From: Pseudomonas sp. JAI120
GTDB taxonomy: Bacteria; Pseudomonadota; Gammaproteobacteria; Pseudomonadales; Pseudomonadaceae
Assembly: GCF_014207255.1 (NCBI RefSeq)
Contig: NZ_JACHCZ010000003.1
Location: 248,001-312,000, forward strand
DNA length: 64,000 nt
Reading direction: 5' to 3'
Each line of letters opens with the position of its first letter. The stretch's first letter is position 1. Made by a program: the position numbers and the translations under genes. Shown here in pieces: positions 8,622 through 16,924 of the stretch. Under the pieces are notes generated by a model, which made no database searches, had not been told where the DNA came from, and saw only the letters and a list, made by a program, of their open reading frames with translations.

Positions 8622-9626
8622 ATGACGCCTCTAGATGCCAAGCGCCCGCTGCAGCTCAATGCTCAGGGCCAGTTGCAACACTTCTTGTCCCTCGACGGTT
8701 TGCCCCGCGAACTGCTCACCGAAATCCTCGACACCGCCGACTCGTTCCTCGAAGTGGGCGGCCGGGCGGTGAAGAAAGTCCCGCTGCTGCGCGGCAAGAC
8801 CATCTGCAACGTGTTCTTCGAGAACTCCACCCGTACACGGACCACCTTTGAACTGGCGGCCCAACGGCTGTCGGCCGACGTGATCACGTTAAACGTGTCC
8901 ACCTCGTCGGCGAGCAAGGGCGAGACCCTGCTCGACACCCTGCGCAATCTGGAAGCCATGGCCGCCGACATGTTCGTGGTGCGCCACGGCGACTCCGGTG
9001 CCGCCCACTTCATTGCCGAGCATGTATGCCCGCAGGTGGCGATCATCAACGGCGGCGACGGCCGTCACGCCCACCCGACCCAGGGCATGCTCGACATGCT
9101 CACCATTCGTCGGCACAAGGGCAGCTTTGAAAACCTTTCGGTGGCCATCGTCGGCGACATCCTGCATTCGCGGGTGGCACGCTCGAACATGCTGGCCCTG
9201 AAAACCCTGGGTTGCCCGGACATTCGCGTGATCGCGCCGAAAACCCTGCTGCCCATCGGCGTCGAGCAATACGGCGTGAAGGTCTACACCGACATGACAG
9301 AAGGCCTCAAGGATGTGGACGTGGTGATCATGCTGCGCCTGCAGCGCGAACGCATGTCGGGGGGTCTGCTGCCGAGCGAGGGCGAGTTCTACCGCCTGTT
9401 CGGCCTGACCACCGCACGCCTGGCCGGCGCCAAGCCGGATGCCATCGTGATGCACCCGGGGCCGATCAACCGAGGCGTGGAGATTGAGTCGGCGGTGGCC
9501 GACGGTAACCAGTCGGTGATTCTCAACCAGGTCACGTATGGCATCGCCGTGCGCATGGCGGTGTTGTCCATGGCCATGAGCGGGCAAACCGCGCAACGTC
9601 AATTCGAGCAGGAGAAGGCCCAGTGA
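8622..9626 (+). CDS. pyrB: Aspartate carbamoyltransferase catalytic chain
   Basis: A 334-residue ATCase that makes N-carbamoyl-aspartate from carbamoyl phosphate and aspartate in de novo pyrimidine synthesis. Carbamoyl-phosphate residues are in FFENSTRTRTTFELAA; the aspartate side includes RHGDSGAAHFIAEH, DGRHAHPTQGMLDML and MHPGPINRGVEI. It has an N-terminal extension of about 20 residues relative to enteric PyrB, as in the Pseudomonas dodecameric enzyme that assembles with PyrC'. Its TGA overlaps the GTG start of pyrC'. Confidence 0.97.
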   Translation: MTPLDAKRPLQLNAQGQLQHFLSLDGLPRELLTEILDTADSFLEVGGRAVKKVPLLRGKTICNVFFENSTRTRTTFELAAQRLSADVITLNVSTSSASKGETLLDTLRNLEAMAADMFVVRHGDSGAAHFIAEHVCPQVAIINGGDGRHAHPTQGMLDMLTIRRHKGSFENLSVAIVGDILHSRVARSNMLALKTLGCPDIRVIAPKTLLPIGVEQYGVKVYTDMTEGLKDVDVVIMLRLQRERMSGGLLPSEGEFYRLFGLTTARLAGAKPDAIVMHPGPINRGVEIESAVADGNQSVILNQVTYGIAVRMAVLSMAMSGQTAQRQFEQEKAQ

Positions 9627-10894
9627 AGCTCAGCATTCTCGGCGCCCGAGTCATCGATCCGGCCAGCGGCCTGGATCACATTACCGATCTGCATCTGGAA
9701 GCCGGCAAGATCATCGCCATCGGCGCCGCCCCCCGTGATTTCAGCCCCAGCGAGACGATCGATGCCAAAGGTCTGGTGGCCGCACCTGGACTGGTGGACC
9801 TGAACGTCGCCCTGCGCGAGCCGGGCTACAGCCGCAAAGGCAATATCACCAGCGAGACCCGCGCGGCCGCAGCCGGTGGCGTCACCAGCCTGTGCTGCCC
9901 ACCGCACACCAAACCGGTGCTCGACACATCGGCCGTGACCGAGCTGATCCTCGACCGTGCGCGCGAAGCCGGCAATTGCAAAGTGTTTCCCATCGGCGCC
10001 CTGAGCAAAGGCCTGGAAGGCGAACAACTCGCCGAACTGATTGCCTTGCGCGACGCCGGTTGCGTGGCGTTCGGCAACGGCCTGGAGAGTTTCCGCAGCA
10101 CCCGCACCCTGTGCCGCGCCCTGGAATATGCGGCCACCTTCGACTTGACGGTGATCTTCCACTCCCAGGACCGCGACCTGGCCGAAGGCGGCCTGGCCCA
10201 TGAAGGTGCGGTCGCCAGCTTCCTCGGCTTGCCGGGCATTCCGGAAACCGCTGAAACCGTAGCCCTGGCCCGTGACCTGCTGCTGGTGGAACAAAGTGGC
10301 GTGCGCGCGCACTTCAGCCAGCTGACCAGCGCCCGGGGCGTGGCCCTGATCGCCCAGGCCCAGGCCCGTGGCCTGCCGGTGACGGCGGACGTGGCGTTGT
10401 ATCAATTGCTGCTGACGGACGAGGCGCTGATCGACTTCTCCAGCCTTTACCACGTACAACCGCCGCTGCGCACACAGGCCGATCGTGACGGTTTGCGTGC
10501 GGCAGTCAAATCCGGTGTGGTCTCGGCGATTTCCAGCCACCACCAGCCCCACGAGCGGGATGCCAAGCTGGCACCATTTGGCGCGACAGAGCCGGGCATC
10601 AGCAGCGTGGAGCTCTTACTGCCACTGGCGATGACGTTGGTGGAAGACGGTTTGCTCGACTTGCCGACCCTGCTGGCACGCCTGAGCACCGGCCCGGCCA
10701 AGGCCTTGCGCCTGCCGGCGGGGAAACTGGCGGTAGGTGCGGCGGCAGACCTGGTGCTGTTTGACCCGGCCGGTTCCACGGTTGCCGGGGAGCACTGGCT
10801 GTCCAAAGGTGAGAACTGCCCGTTCATCGGCCATAACCTGCCGGCGAGCGTGCGCTACACCTTGGTGGACGGGCGCATCAGCTACCAGGCTTGA
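9623..10894 (+). CDS. pyrX: PyrC', inactive dihydroorotase-like subunit of ATCase
   Basis: A 423-residue amidohydrolase-fold protein starting with GTG inside the pyrB stop (GTGA), with AGGAG 9 bases upstream. Active dihydroorotases have HxH in the VDxHxHLREPG motif. Here the motif reads VDLNVALREPG, so both zinc-binding histidines are replaced (N61, A63). The family known from P. putida and P. aeruginosa is catalytically dead and needed for PyrB folding and assembly. Translational coupling to pyrB fits a stoichiometric complex. A separate functional pyrC must exist elsewhere. Confidence 0.94.
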   Translation: MKLSILGARVIDPASGLDHITDLHLEAGKIIAIGAAPRDFSPSETIDAKGLVAAPGLVDLNVALREPGYSRKGNITSETRAAAAGGVTSLCCPPHTKPVLDTSAVTELILDRAREAGNCKVFPIGALSKGLEGEQLAELIALRDAGCVAFGNGLESFRSTRTLCRALEYAATFDLTVIFHSQDRDLAEGGLAHEGAVASFLGLPGIPETAETVALARDLLLVEQSGVRAHFSQLTSARGVALIAQAQARGLPVTADVALYQLLLTDEALIDFSSLYHVQPPLRTQADRDGLRAAVKSGVVSAISSHHQPHERDAKLAPFGATEPGISSVELLLPLAMTLVEDGLLDLPTLLARLSTGPAKALRLPAGKLAVGAAADLVLFDPAGSTVAGEHWLSKGENCPFIGHNLPASVRYTLVDGRISYQA

Positions 10895-10904
10895 GCCTTA
10901 AAAA

Positions 10905-10934
10905 CTGTAGGAGCGAGCTTGCTCGCTCCTACAG
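10905..10934. repeat. REP-type hairpin, GTAGGAGCGAGC family
   Basis: Perfect inverted repeat: CTGTAGGAGCGAGC and its complement separated by TT. It is 10 bases after the pyrC' stop and just before the convergent TM2 gene. The sequence differs from the TGTGGGAGGGGG repeats, so it is a separate REP family. It can form a strong hairpin for both convergent transcripts but lacks a T-tract. Confidence 0.85.
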
Positions 10935-10946
10935 GTTATTTATGAT

Positions 10947-11375
10947 CTACCGGCCGCCATTGCGCTCGGCATTGCGGATCGAAACCTGGGTATTCAACGT
11001 CCAGAAGTCATACAGCACCCCCACCAGGAACAAACCGCCGGTCAGCAGGTAGATCAGTCCGGTGACCCATTTGCCCTGGTACATGCGGTGCACGCCGAAT
11101 ACCCCCAGAAACGCCAACAGAATCCAAGCGACGTTGTATTCGATAGGGCCAGCGGTAAAACGCAGGTCCGCTTCTCGGTCCATGGCCGGGATCAGGAACA
11201 GGTCGATCAGCCAGCCGATCCCAAGCAAACCCAGGGTGAAAAACCAGATCGTGCCGGTCACCGGCTTGCCGTAATAGAAGCGATGGGCCCCGGTAAACCC
11301 GAAAATCCAGAGCAGGTAACCGATCACCTTGCTGTGGGTGTCTTGCTGCGGACCAACCTGTTGATAGGTGTTCAT
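10947..11375 (-). CDS. TM2 domain-containing membrane protein
   Basis: A 142-residue small membrane protein with two tandem TM2-like units. The first runs around SKVIGYLLWIFGFTGAHRFYYG to LGIGWLIDLFLIP; the second around VAWILLAFLGVFGVHRMYQG to LVGVLYDFWTLN. Each holds a pair of hydrophobic helices with the G-x-HR-x-Y turn. The ATG at 11375 is chosen because GAGGT sits at good spacing; an ATG at 11387 is also in frame. Function of TM2 proteins in bacteria is unknown. It is convergent with pyrC'. Confidence 0.8.
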   Translation of the reverse strand: MNTYQQVGPQQDTHSKVIGYLLWIFGFTGAHRFYYGKPVTGTIWFFTLGLLGIGWLIDLFLIPAMDREADLRFTAGPIEYNVAWILLAFLGVFGVHRMYQGKWVTGLIYLLTGGLFLVGVLYDFWTLNTQVSIRNAERNGGR

Positions 11376-11625
11376 GGAGTACCTCATTTGCTTCGATAGA
11401 TAAATTTTTTCACTTTCTTTGTGACTTTTTTACAGGCGCCCGACGTACGGCAAATGGTATCTTCCCTCCCCTGAAAGCCTTATGCCACCTGACTTGTGTA
11501 GGACAATCGCGGCGAATCGTCGCATTTTTCCTGAGTTTGACCCCAAGGTTCAGTCGACAAACGGCCTGAGAACGACACAAAAAGCTGTTATAAAGTTGCG
11601 CGCAAACCCATAAGAGCCACGCCTA
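11376..11625. other. Divergent intergenic region, TM2 gene / NlpC-P60 gene
   Basis: This 250-bp gap holds the promoters of both neighbours and is more AT-rich than the genes. A TATAAA at 11589-11594 could be the -10 of the rightward gene, but no matching -35 lies at 16-18 bases. No REP and no coding-looking frame is seen. Confidence 0.35.
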
Positions 11626-12264
11626 ATGCGACCATTTTTCAAGACATGGCTAACCATTTGCCTATTAATGCCACTGGCCGCCCACGCCACCAATCGTGAG
11701 CAACGACTTCCAAACGTCAACGGTTTCACCCCTAAAGTCCACAGCACGCCAAGCACCGCCAAATCGGCAAAGCCGACCGTCAGCCGCCCGACTCAACTGA
11801 GCAAGGCCCACGGTAAGGCAGTTCCAGGCCTGATGGCAGTCAACACCAAGCAGAGCAGCACCGTCCTCAGCCGCGCCGTAAACGTGCTGGGTACTCCTTA
11901 TCGTTGGGGCGGCAGCAGCCCAAGTAAAGGGTTCGACTGCAGTGGCCTGGTGAAATATGCGTTTAACGACGTAGCCGCCGTGGATCTGCCGCGCACCTCC
12001 AACGCCATGGCCGCCGGCCATGGGCAGAAGGTTGATCGCAAGGACCTGAAACCGGGTGACCTGTTGTTCTTCAAACTGAAGAGCCGCCAGGTGAACCACG
12101 TTGCCATTTACCTGGGCAACGACCGCTTTATCCACGCACCACGTCGTGGCAAGTCGGTCAGTATCGACACGCTGAAAAAGCCGTTCTGGAACAAGAACTA
12201 CGTGATTGCCAAGCGGGTTCTGCCGAAAGAGCAGAACAGCAACCTGCGGATCGTGCAACGCTGA
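11626..12264 (+). CDS. NlpC/P60 family cell-wall hydrolase (C40 peptidase)
   Basis: A 212-residue exported protein. The signal peptide is about residues 1-22 (TWLTICLLMPLAAHA), followed by a Ser/Thr/Lys/Pro-rich linker to about residue 85 and then the NlpC/P60 domain. The catalytic cysteine is in GFDCSGLVKYAF, the first histidine in VNHVAIYLGN and the second in FIHAPRRGKSV. It is predicted to cut peptide bonds in the periplasmic murein. It has no operon partner: a divergent TM2 gene is upstream and a REP doublet plus convergent pilT are downstream. Confidence 0.9.
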   Translation: MRPFFKTWLTICLLMPLAAHATNREQRLPNVNGFTPKVHSTPSTAKSAKPTVSRPTQLSKAHGKAVPGLMAVNTKQSSTVLSRAVNVLGTPYRWGGSSPSKGFDCSGLVKYAFNDVAAVDLPRTSNAMAAGHGQKVDRKDLKPGDLLFFKLKSRQVNHVAIYLGNDRFIHAPRRGKSVSIDTLKKPFWNKNYVIAKRVLPKEQNSNLRIVQR

Positions 12265-12295
12265 TCTTCAGCTGAAATGCAGCAGTAGCAGCAGT

Positions 12296-12390
12296 AAATG
12301 TGGGAGGGGGCTTGCTCCCGATAGCAGTGGGTCAGGTACAGATACGCTGACTGATCCACCGCTATCGGGAGCAAGCCCCCTCCCACATTT
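12296..12390. repeat. REP doublet (REPIN) between NlpC/P60 gene and pilT
   Basis: Two 30-bp arms, 12296-12325 and 12361-12390, are perfect reverse complements, with TGTGGGAG outermost. The 35-bp spacer shares GGGTCAG and TGACTGATCCACC with the doublet at 20159-20247. It lies between convergent genes. Confidence 0.93.
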
Positions 12391-12412
12391 GATTTGTGTC
12401 GTCCACAAACCC

Positions 12413-13447
12413 TCAGATATCCCCAGGCACCCTTGCCTTCTCCCGCGCCTCCTCCCCGCTGATCACGCCTTCCGTGACCAACGCCTTCAAGCTCATATCC
12501 AGCGTCTTCATGCCCAGCGCACCGCCGGTCTGAATCGCCGAGACTATCTGCGCCACCTTGTCCTCGCGGATCAAATTTCGAATGGCTGGCGTGCCCAGCA
12601 TGATTTCATGGGCCGCCACCCGCCCGCCGCCAACCTTCTTGACCAGTACCTGAGACACCACCGCCTGCAACGACTCCGACAGCATCGAGCGGACCATGGC
12701 CTTTTCCCCCGCAGGGAACACGTCCACCAGCCTGTCCACGGTCTTTGCCGCCGAGGTGGTGTGCAGGGTGCCATATACCAGATGTCCGGTCTCAGCGGCC
12801 GTCAGGGCCAGGCGGATGGTTTCCAGGTCGCGCAACTCGCCCACCAGGATCACATCCGGATCTTCCCGTAACGCCGAGCGCAACGCGGTGGAAAAGCCAT
12901 GGGTGTCGCGATGAACCTGCCGCTGGTTGATCAGGGCGATTTTCGGCGTGTGGATAAATTCGATGGGGTCTTCCAGCGTGAGGATGTGCTGGCGCCGATG
13001 CTGATTGAGGTAATCGATCATCGCCGCCAGGGTAGTGGACTTGCCGGAGCCGGTGGGGCCCGTCACCAGCACCAGGCCGCGCGGAAGCAGGGCGATACGC
13101 CGGAACACCTCCCCCAGGCCGAGATTTTCCAGGCTCTGGACCTCGGCCGGGATGGTGCGAAACACCGCACCCATGCCGCGATCCTGCTGGAACACATTCG
13201 CCCGGAACCGCGCCACGCCTGGCAGCTCGAAGGCAAAATCCGTTTCAAGAGATGTTTCGAAATCCTTTTGTTGGTAGCGGTTGAGCAGCGGGCTCAATAA
13301 ATCCGCCACTTGCGGGGGTGAAAGCACCGGCCAATCCAACGGCCAGACCTCACCGTCAATGCGCAGCATGGGTGCCACACCGGCCGACAAATGCAAGTCG
13401 GAGGCGCCGCGACGCACGCCGGCCACCAGTAATTCAGTGATATCCAT
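12413..13447 (-). CDS. pilT: Type IV pilus retraction ATPase PilT
   Basis: A 344-residue hexameric secretion ATPase that powers pilus depolymerisation. Motifs in order: MDITELL N-terminus, Walker A GPTGSGKSTT, Asp box LEDPIEF, Walker B EDPDVILVGELRD, His box GHLVYGTLHTTSAAKT, and the C-terminal AIRNLIREDK block that is specific to PilT. The ATG at 13447 gives the canonical N-terminus and length; an ATG at 13459 would add four residues. pilU, which follows pilT in P. aeruginosa, is not present downstream here. It is divergent from yggS with 57 bp between starts. Confidence 0.93.
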   Translation of the reverse strand: MDITELLVAGVRRGASDLHLSAGVAPMLRIDGEVWPLDWPVLSPPQVADLLSPLLNRYQQKDFETSLETDFAFELPGVARFRANVFQQDRGMGAVFRTIPAEVQSLENLGLGEVFRRIALLPRGLVLVTGPTGSGKSTTLAAMIDYLNQHRRQHILTLEDPIEFIHTPKIALINQRQVHRDTHGFSTALRSALREDPDVILVGELRDLETIRLALTAAETGHLVYGTLHTTSAAKTVDRLVDVFPAGEKAMVRSMLSESLQAVVSQVLVKKVGGGRVAAHEIMLGTPAIRNLIREDKVAQIVSAIQTGGALGMKTLDMSLKALVTEGVISGEEAREKARVPGDI

Positions 13448-13504
13448 AGGGCTTTCCATTTCCAGTAGAATGCCGCGGACTCCATATCCACGGGCGCATC
13501 TTGA

Positions 13505-14191
13505 ATGTCGACGATAGCAGACAATATCGGCCAGGTTAGCCAGCGCATCCGCGCCGCAGCCGACGCCGTGCAACGTGACGCACACAGCATCCACCTGCTG
13601 GCCGTGAGCAAGACCAAACCCGCCCAAGCCCTGCGCGAAGCCTATGCCGCCGGGATGCGTGATTTTGGCGAAAACTATCTGCAGGAAGCCCTGGGCAAAC
13701 AGGCCGAATTAACCGACCTGCCCTTGAGTTGGCACTTCATCGGCCCCATTCAATCGAACAAGACTCGTGCCATCGCCGAGCACTTCGCTTGGGTGCATTC
13801 CGTGGACCGCCTCAAAATTGCACAACGCCTGTCCGAGCAACGCCCGGCCGACCTGCCGCCGCTGAATATCTGCATCCAGGTCAATGTCAGTGGCGAAGCC
13901 AGCAAGTCCGGCTGCACACCCGCCGACCTGCCGGCCCTGGCCAATGCCATCAGCGCCCTGCCGCGCCTGAAGCTGCGGGGCTTGATGGCAATTCCCGAGC
14001 CGACGGAAGACCGGGCCGAGCAAGATGCAGCGTTCGCCCGCGTGCGCGACCTGCAAAACAGCCTGAACCTGCCGCTCGACACTCTTTCCATGGGCATGAG
14101 CCACGACCTTGAGTCGGCCATCGCCCAAGGCGCCACCTGGGTGCGGATCGGTACCGCCCTGTTTGGCGCCCGCGACTACGGCCAGCCATGA
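13505..14191 (+). CDS. yggS: Pyridoxal phosphate homeostasis protein YggS
   Basis: A 228-residue PLP-binding protein of the YggS/PROSC family with an alanine-racemase-like barrel but no known catalytic activity; it buffers PLP and affects amino-acid and vitamin B6 balance. The PLP lysine is in LLAVSKTKPAQAL. Other motifs are DFGENYLQEAL, HFIGPIQSNKTR and SMGMSHDLESAIAQGATWVRIGTALFG. It is followed 33 bases later by proC, a conserved pairing. Confidence 0.95.
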   Translation: MSTIADNIGQVSQRIRAAADAVQRDAHSIHLLAVSKTKPAQALREAYAAGMRDFGENYLQEALGKQAELTDLPLSWHFIGPIQSNKTRAIAEHFAWVHSVDRLKIAQRLSEQRPADLPPLNICIQVNVSGEASKSGCTPADLPALANAISALPRLKLRGLMAIPEPTEDRAEQDAAFARVRDLQNSLNLPLDTLSMGMSHDLESAIAQGATWVRIGTALFGARDYGQP

Positions 14192-14224
14192 AATGGCTGA
14201 CATCCATCTAAGTAAGGACCTGTC

Positions 14225-15043
14225 ATGAGCAACACGCGTATTGCCTTTATCGGCGCCGGCAACATGGCGGCCAGCCTGATCGGTGGCCTGCGGGCCAAGG
14301 GTCTGGACGCCGCGCAGATCCGCGCCAGCGACCCGGGCGCCGAGACCCGTGCCCGCGTCAGCACCGAGCACGGTATCGAAACCTTCGCCGATAACGCCGA
14401 AGCCATACAAGGTGTCGATGTGATCGTGCTGGCGGTCAAGCCACAGGCCATGAAGGCTGTGTGCGAAAGCCTGCGCCCAAGCCTGCAGCCGCACCAACTG
14501 GTGGTGTCGATCGCCGCCGGCATCACCTGCGCCAGCATGAACAACTGGCTCGGTGCCCAGCCGATCGTACGCTGCATGCCCAACACCCCGGCGCTGCTGC
14601 GCCAGGGCGTGAGCGGTTTGTATGCCACCCACGAGGTGACCGCCGAACAGCGTGCCCAGGCCCTGGAACTGCTGTCCGCCGTGGGCATTGCCCTGTGGCT
14701 CGAACAGGAGCAGCAACTGGACGCGGTCACCGCCGTCTCGGGCAGCGGCCCGGCTTACTTCTTCCTGCTGATCGAAGCCATGACCGCCGCCGGCGTAAAA
14801 CTCGGCCTGCCACAGCAAGTCGCTGAGCAACTGGCCGAGCAAACCGCCCTGGGCGCCGCGAAAATGGCCGTCTCCAGTGAGGTGGACGCTGCCGAGTTGC
14901 GCCGTCGCGTTACCTCCCCGGGCGGCACCACGCAGGCTGCCATCGAATCATTCCAGGCCGGGGGCTTTGAAGCCCTGGTGGAAAAAGCACTGGGTGCCGC
15001 AGCACATCGTTCGGCTGAAATGGCCGAGCAGCTGGGCAAATAG
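14225..15043 (+). CDS. proC: Pyrroline-5-carboxylate reductase
   Basis: A 272-residue NAD(P)H-dependent enzyme for the last step of proline synthesis. The Rossmann motif IAFIGAGNMAASLIGGL is at the N-terminus, RCMPNTPALLRQG lies mid-protein, and the P5CR signature VTSPGGTTQAAIESF is near the C-terminus. Length is normal. It lies between yggS and yggT on the same strand, with 22 bases to yggT. Confidence 0.97.
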   Translation: MSNTRIAFIGAGNMAASLIGGLRAKGLDAAQIRASDPGAETRARVSTEHGIETFADNAEAIQGVDVIVLAVKPQAMKAVCESLRPSLQPHQLVVSIAAGITCASMNNWLGAQPIVRCMPNTPALLRQGVSGLYATHEVTAEQRAQALELLSAVGIALWLEQEQQLDAVTAVSGSGPAYFFLLIEAMTAAGVKLGLPQQVAEQLAEQTALGAAKMAVSSEVDAAELRRRVTSPGGTTQAAIESFQAGGFEALVEKALGAAAHRSAEMAEQLGK

Positions 15044-15065
15044 TCGTACCCCTACGAAGGAATAA

Positions 15066-15656
15066 ATGATGCTTGGACTCAATGACGCCGTCATCTTCAT
15101 CATCCAGACCTTGGGCAGCCTGTACCTGCTGATCGTGCTGATGCGTTTTATCCTGCAATTGGTGCGGGCAAACTTCTACAACCCGCTGTGCCAATTCGTG
15201 GTGAAGGCCACGCAACCGCTGCTCAAGCCCCTGCGTCGGGTGGTCCCGAGCATGTTAGGCCTGGACATGTCGTCGCTGGTACTGGCATTGCTGCTGCAGA
15301 TTCTGCTGTTCGCGCTGGTCCTGATGCTCAAAGGCTACCTGCCTTACACCGTGCTGCTGTTGCCATGGGCACTGATCGGGCTCTTCTCGTTGTTTTTGAA
15401 GATCATCTTCTGGTCGATGATCATCAGCGTGATCCTGTCCTGGGTCGCACCGGGTAGCCGTAGCCCAGGTGCCGAGCTGGTGTCTCAGATCACCGAGCCG
15501 GTGCTCGCGCCGTTCCGTCGCTGGGTCCCCAACCTCGGCGGCCTGGATATTTCGCCGATCTTCGCGTTTATCGCGATCCAGCTGATACAGGGCTGGGGAA
15601 TCCCGTACCTGGCTGACTTCGCGAACATGCCCAAGTTACTGTTCGGGCTGATCTGA
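15066..15656 (+). CDS. yggT: YggT family membrane protein
   Basis: A 196-residue integral membrane protein made of two YggT repeats. Each has a hydrophobic helix, then an FYNPLCQFVVKATQPLLKPLRR or ELVSQITEPVLAPFRR segment, and a second helix (SLVLALLLQILLFALVL; SPIFAFIAIQLIQGW). YggT proteins are linked to osmotic-stress tolerance and membrane organisation, but mechanism is not defined. AAGGAATAA before the ATG at 15066 is the likely ribosome binding site. Confidence 0.9.
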   Translation: MMLGLNDAVIFIIQTLGSLYLLIVLMRFILQLVRANFYNPLCQFVVKATQPLLKPLRRVVPSMLGLDMSSLVLALLLQILLFALVLMLKGYLPYTVLLLPWALIGLFSLFLKIIFWSMIISVILSWVAPGSRSPGAELVSQITEPVLAPFRRWVPNLGGLDISPIFAFIAIQLIQGWGIPYLADFANMPKLLFGLI

Positions 15657-15667
15657 CAGGCGGAGCA

Positions 15668-15710
15668 AATGCAGGGGGGGGGACGATTCGACCTGCTCCC
15701 TCCCACATTT
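15668..15710. repeat. Degenerate REP between yggT and metX
   Basis: A worn REP: a run of ten Gs after ATGCA pairs roughly with CTCCCTCCCACATTT. The central CTTGC loop is altered. It lies between two co-directional genes. Confidence 0.6.
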
Positions 15711-15777
15711 GGCCTTTGCTTGCCGCTGGATGCATCGGTCTTTAGACTTACGCCTCATTTAAACGAGAGCAGGGTCG

Positions 15778-16917
15778 ATGCCAACTGCCTTTCCCCCCGA
15801 TTCTGTTGGACTGGTCGTGCCCCAAGTGGCGCACTTCAGCGAACCGCTGGCCTTGGCCTGTGGTCGTTCGCTGCCTGCCTATGACCTGATTTATGAAACC
15901 TACGGCCAACTGAACGCCACGGCGAGCAACGCCGTGCTGATCTGCCACGCCCTCTCCGGCCATCATCACGCCGCTGGTTTCCACAGCGTTGACGAGCGCA
16001 AGCCCGGCTGGTGGGACAGTTGCATCGGCCCCGGCAAGCCCATCGACACCAATAAGTTCTTTGTGGTCAGCCTGAATAACCTCGGTGGCTGCAACGGCTC
16101 CACCGGCCCCAGCAGCCTCAACCCGGAAACCGGCAGGCCGTTCGGCGCCGACTTCCCGGTACTCACCGTGGAAGACTGGGTGCACAGCCAGGCACGCCTC
16201 GCCGACCTGTTGGGCATCCAGCAGTGGGCCGCCGTGATCGGCGGCAGCCTGGGCGGCATGCAGGCTCTGCAATGGACCATCACCTACCCGGATCGCGTGC
16301 GCCATTGCCTGGCCATCGCCTCGGCCCCCAAATTGTCGGCGCAGAACATCGCCTTCAACGAAGTGGCGCGCCAGGCCATCCTCACCGATCCCGAGTTCCA
16401 CGGCGGTTCGTTCCAGGAAGCCGGTGTGATCCCCAAGCGCGGCTTGATGCTGGCACGGATGGTCGGGCATATCACCTACCTGTCCGATGACTCCATGGGC
16501 GAGAAATTCGGCCGTGGCCTCAAGAGCGAGAAGCTCAACTACGACTTCCACAGCGTCGAGTTCCAGGTGGAAAGCTACCTGCGTTATCAGGGCGAGGAGT
16601 TCTCGGGGCGTTTCGACGCCAACACCTACCTGCTGATGACCAAGGCTCTGGACTACTTCGACCCGGCAGCCAACCATGACGACGACCTGGCGAAAACCTT
16701 CGAGGGCGCCACGGCCAAGTTCTGCGTCATGTCGTTTACCACCGATTGGCGCTTCTCGCCGGCCCGCTCCCGAGAGCTGGTGGATGCCTTGATGGCTGCG
16801 AAAAAAGACGTCTGCTACCTGGAGATCGACGCTCCGCAAGGCCATGACGCCTTCCTGATCCCGATCCCGCGTTACCTGCAAGCGTTCAGCAACTACATGA
16901 ACCGAATTACTTTGTGA
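15778..16917 (+). CDS. metX: Homoserine O-acyltransferase MetX (succinyl-type expected)
   Basis: A 379-residue alpha/beta-hydrolase-fold transferase that activates homoserine for methionine synthesis. Nucleophile S157 is in IGGSLGGMQALQW. Other hallmarks are ICHALSGHHHAAG, GCNGSTGPSS near the acyl site, and the C-terminal GHDAFL with the catalytic His. In Pseudomonas this family uses succinyl-CoA despite resembling acetyltransferases; which donor is used here cannot be read with certainty. It is 7 bases upstream of metW, with which it forms a conserved pair. Confidence 0.94.
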   Translation: MPTAFPPDSVGLVVPQVAHFSEPLALACGRSLPAYDLIYETYGQLNATASNAVLICHALSGHHHAAGFHSVDERKPGWWDSCIGPGKPIDTNKFFVVSLNNLGGCNGSTGPSSLNPETGRPFGADFPVLTVEDWVHSQARLADLLGIQQWAAVIGGSLGGMQALQWTITYPDRVRHCLAIASAPKLSAQNIAFNEVARQAILTDPEFHGGSFQEAGVIPKRGLMLARMVGHITYLSDDSMGEKFGRGLKSEKLNYDFHSVEFQVESYLRYQGEEFSGRFDANTYLLMTKALDYFDPAANHDDDLAKTFEGATAKFCVMSFTTDWRFSPARSRELVDALMAAKKDVCYLEIDAPQGHDAFLIPIPRYLQAFSNYMNRITL

Positions 16918-16924
16918 GAACGCC

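Noticed and set aside
9623..10894. Calling this gene an active dihydroorotase (pyrC)
   Set aside because: Both histidines of the HxH zinc motif are replaced, so activity is not expected.
11062..11399. Plus-strand open frames opposite the TM2 gene
   Set aside because: They are antisense to a gene with clear membrane helices and have no start context.
12296..12390. REP doublets considered as CRISPR or insertion-sequence ends
   Set aside because: Only two inverted arms per site, no regular array, no transposase and no target duplication seen; REP/REPIN explains them.
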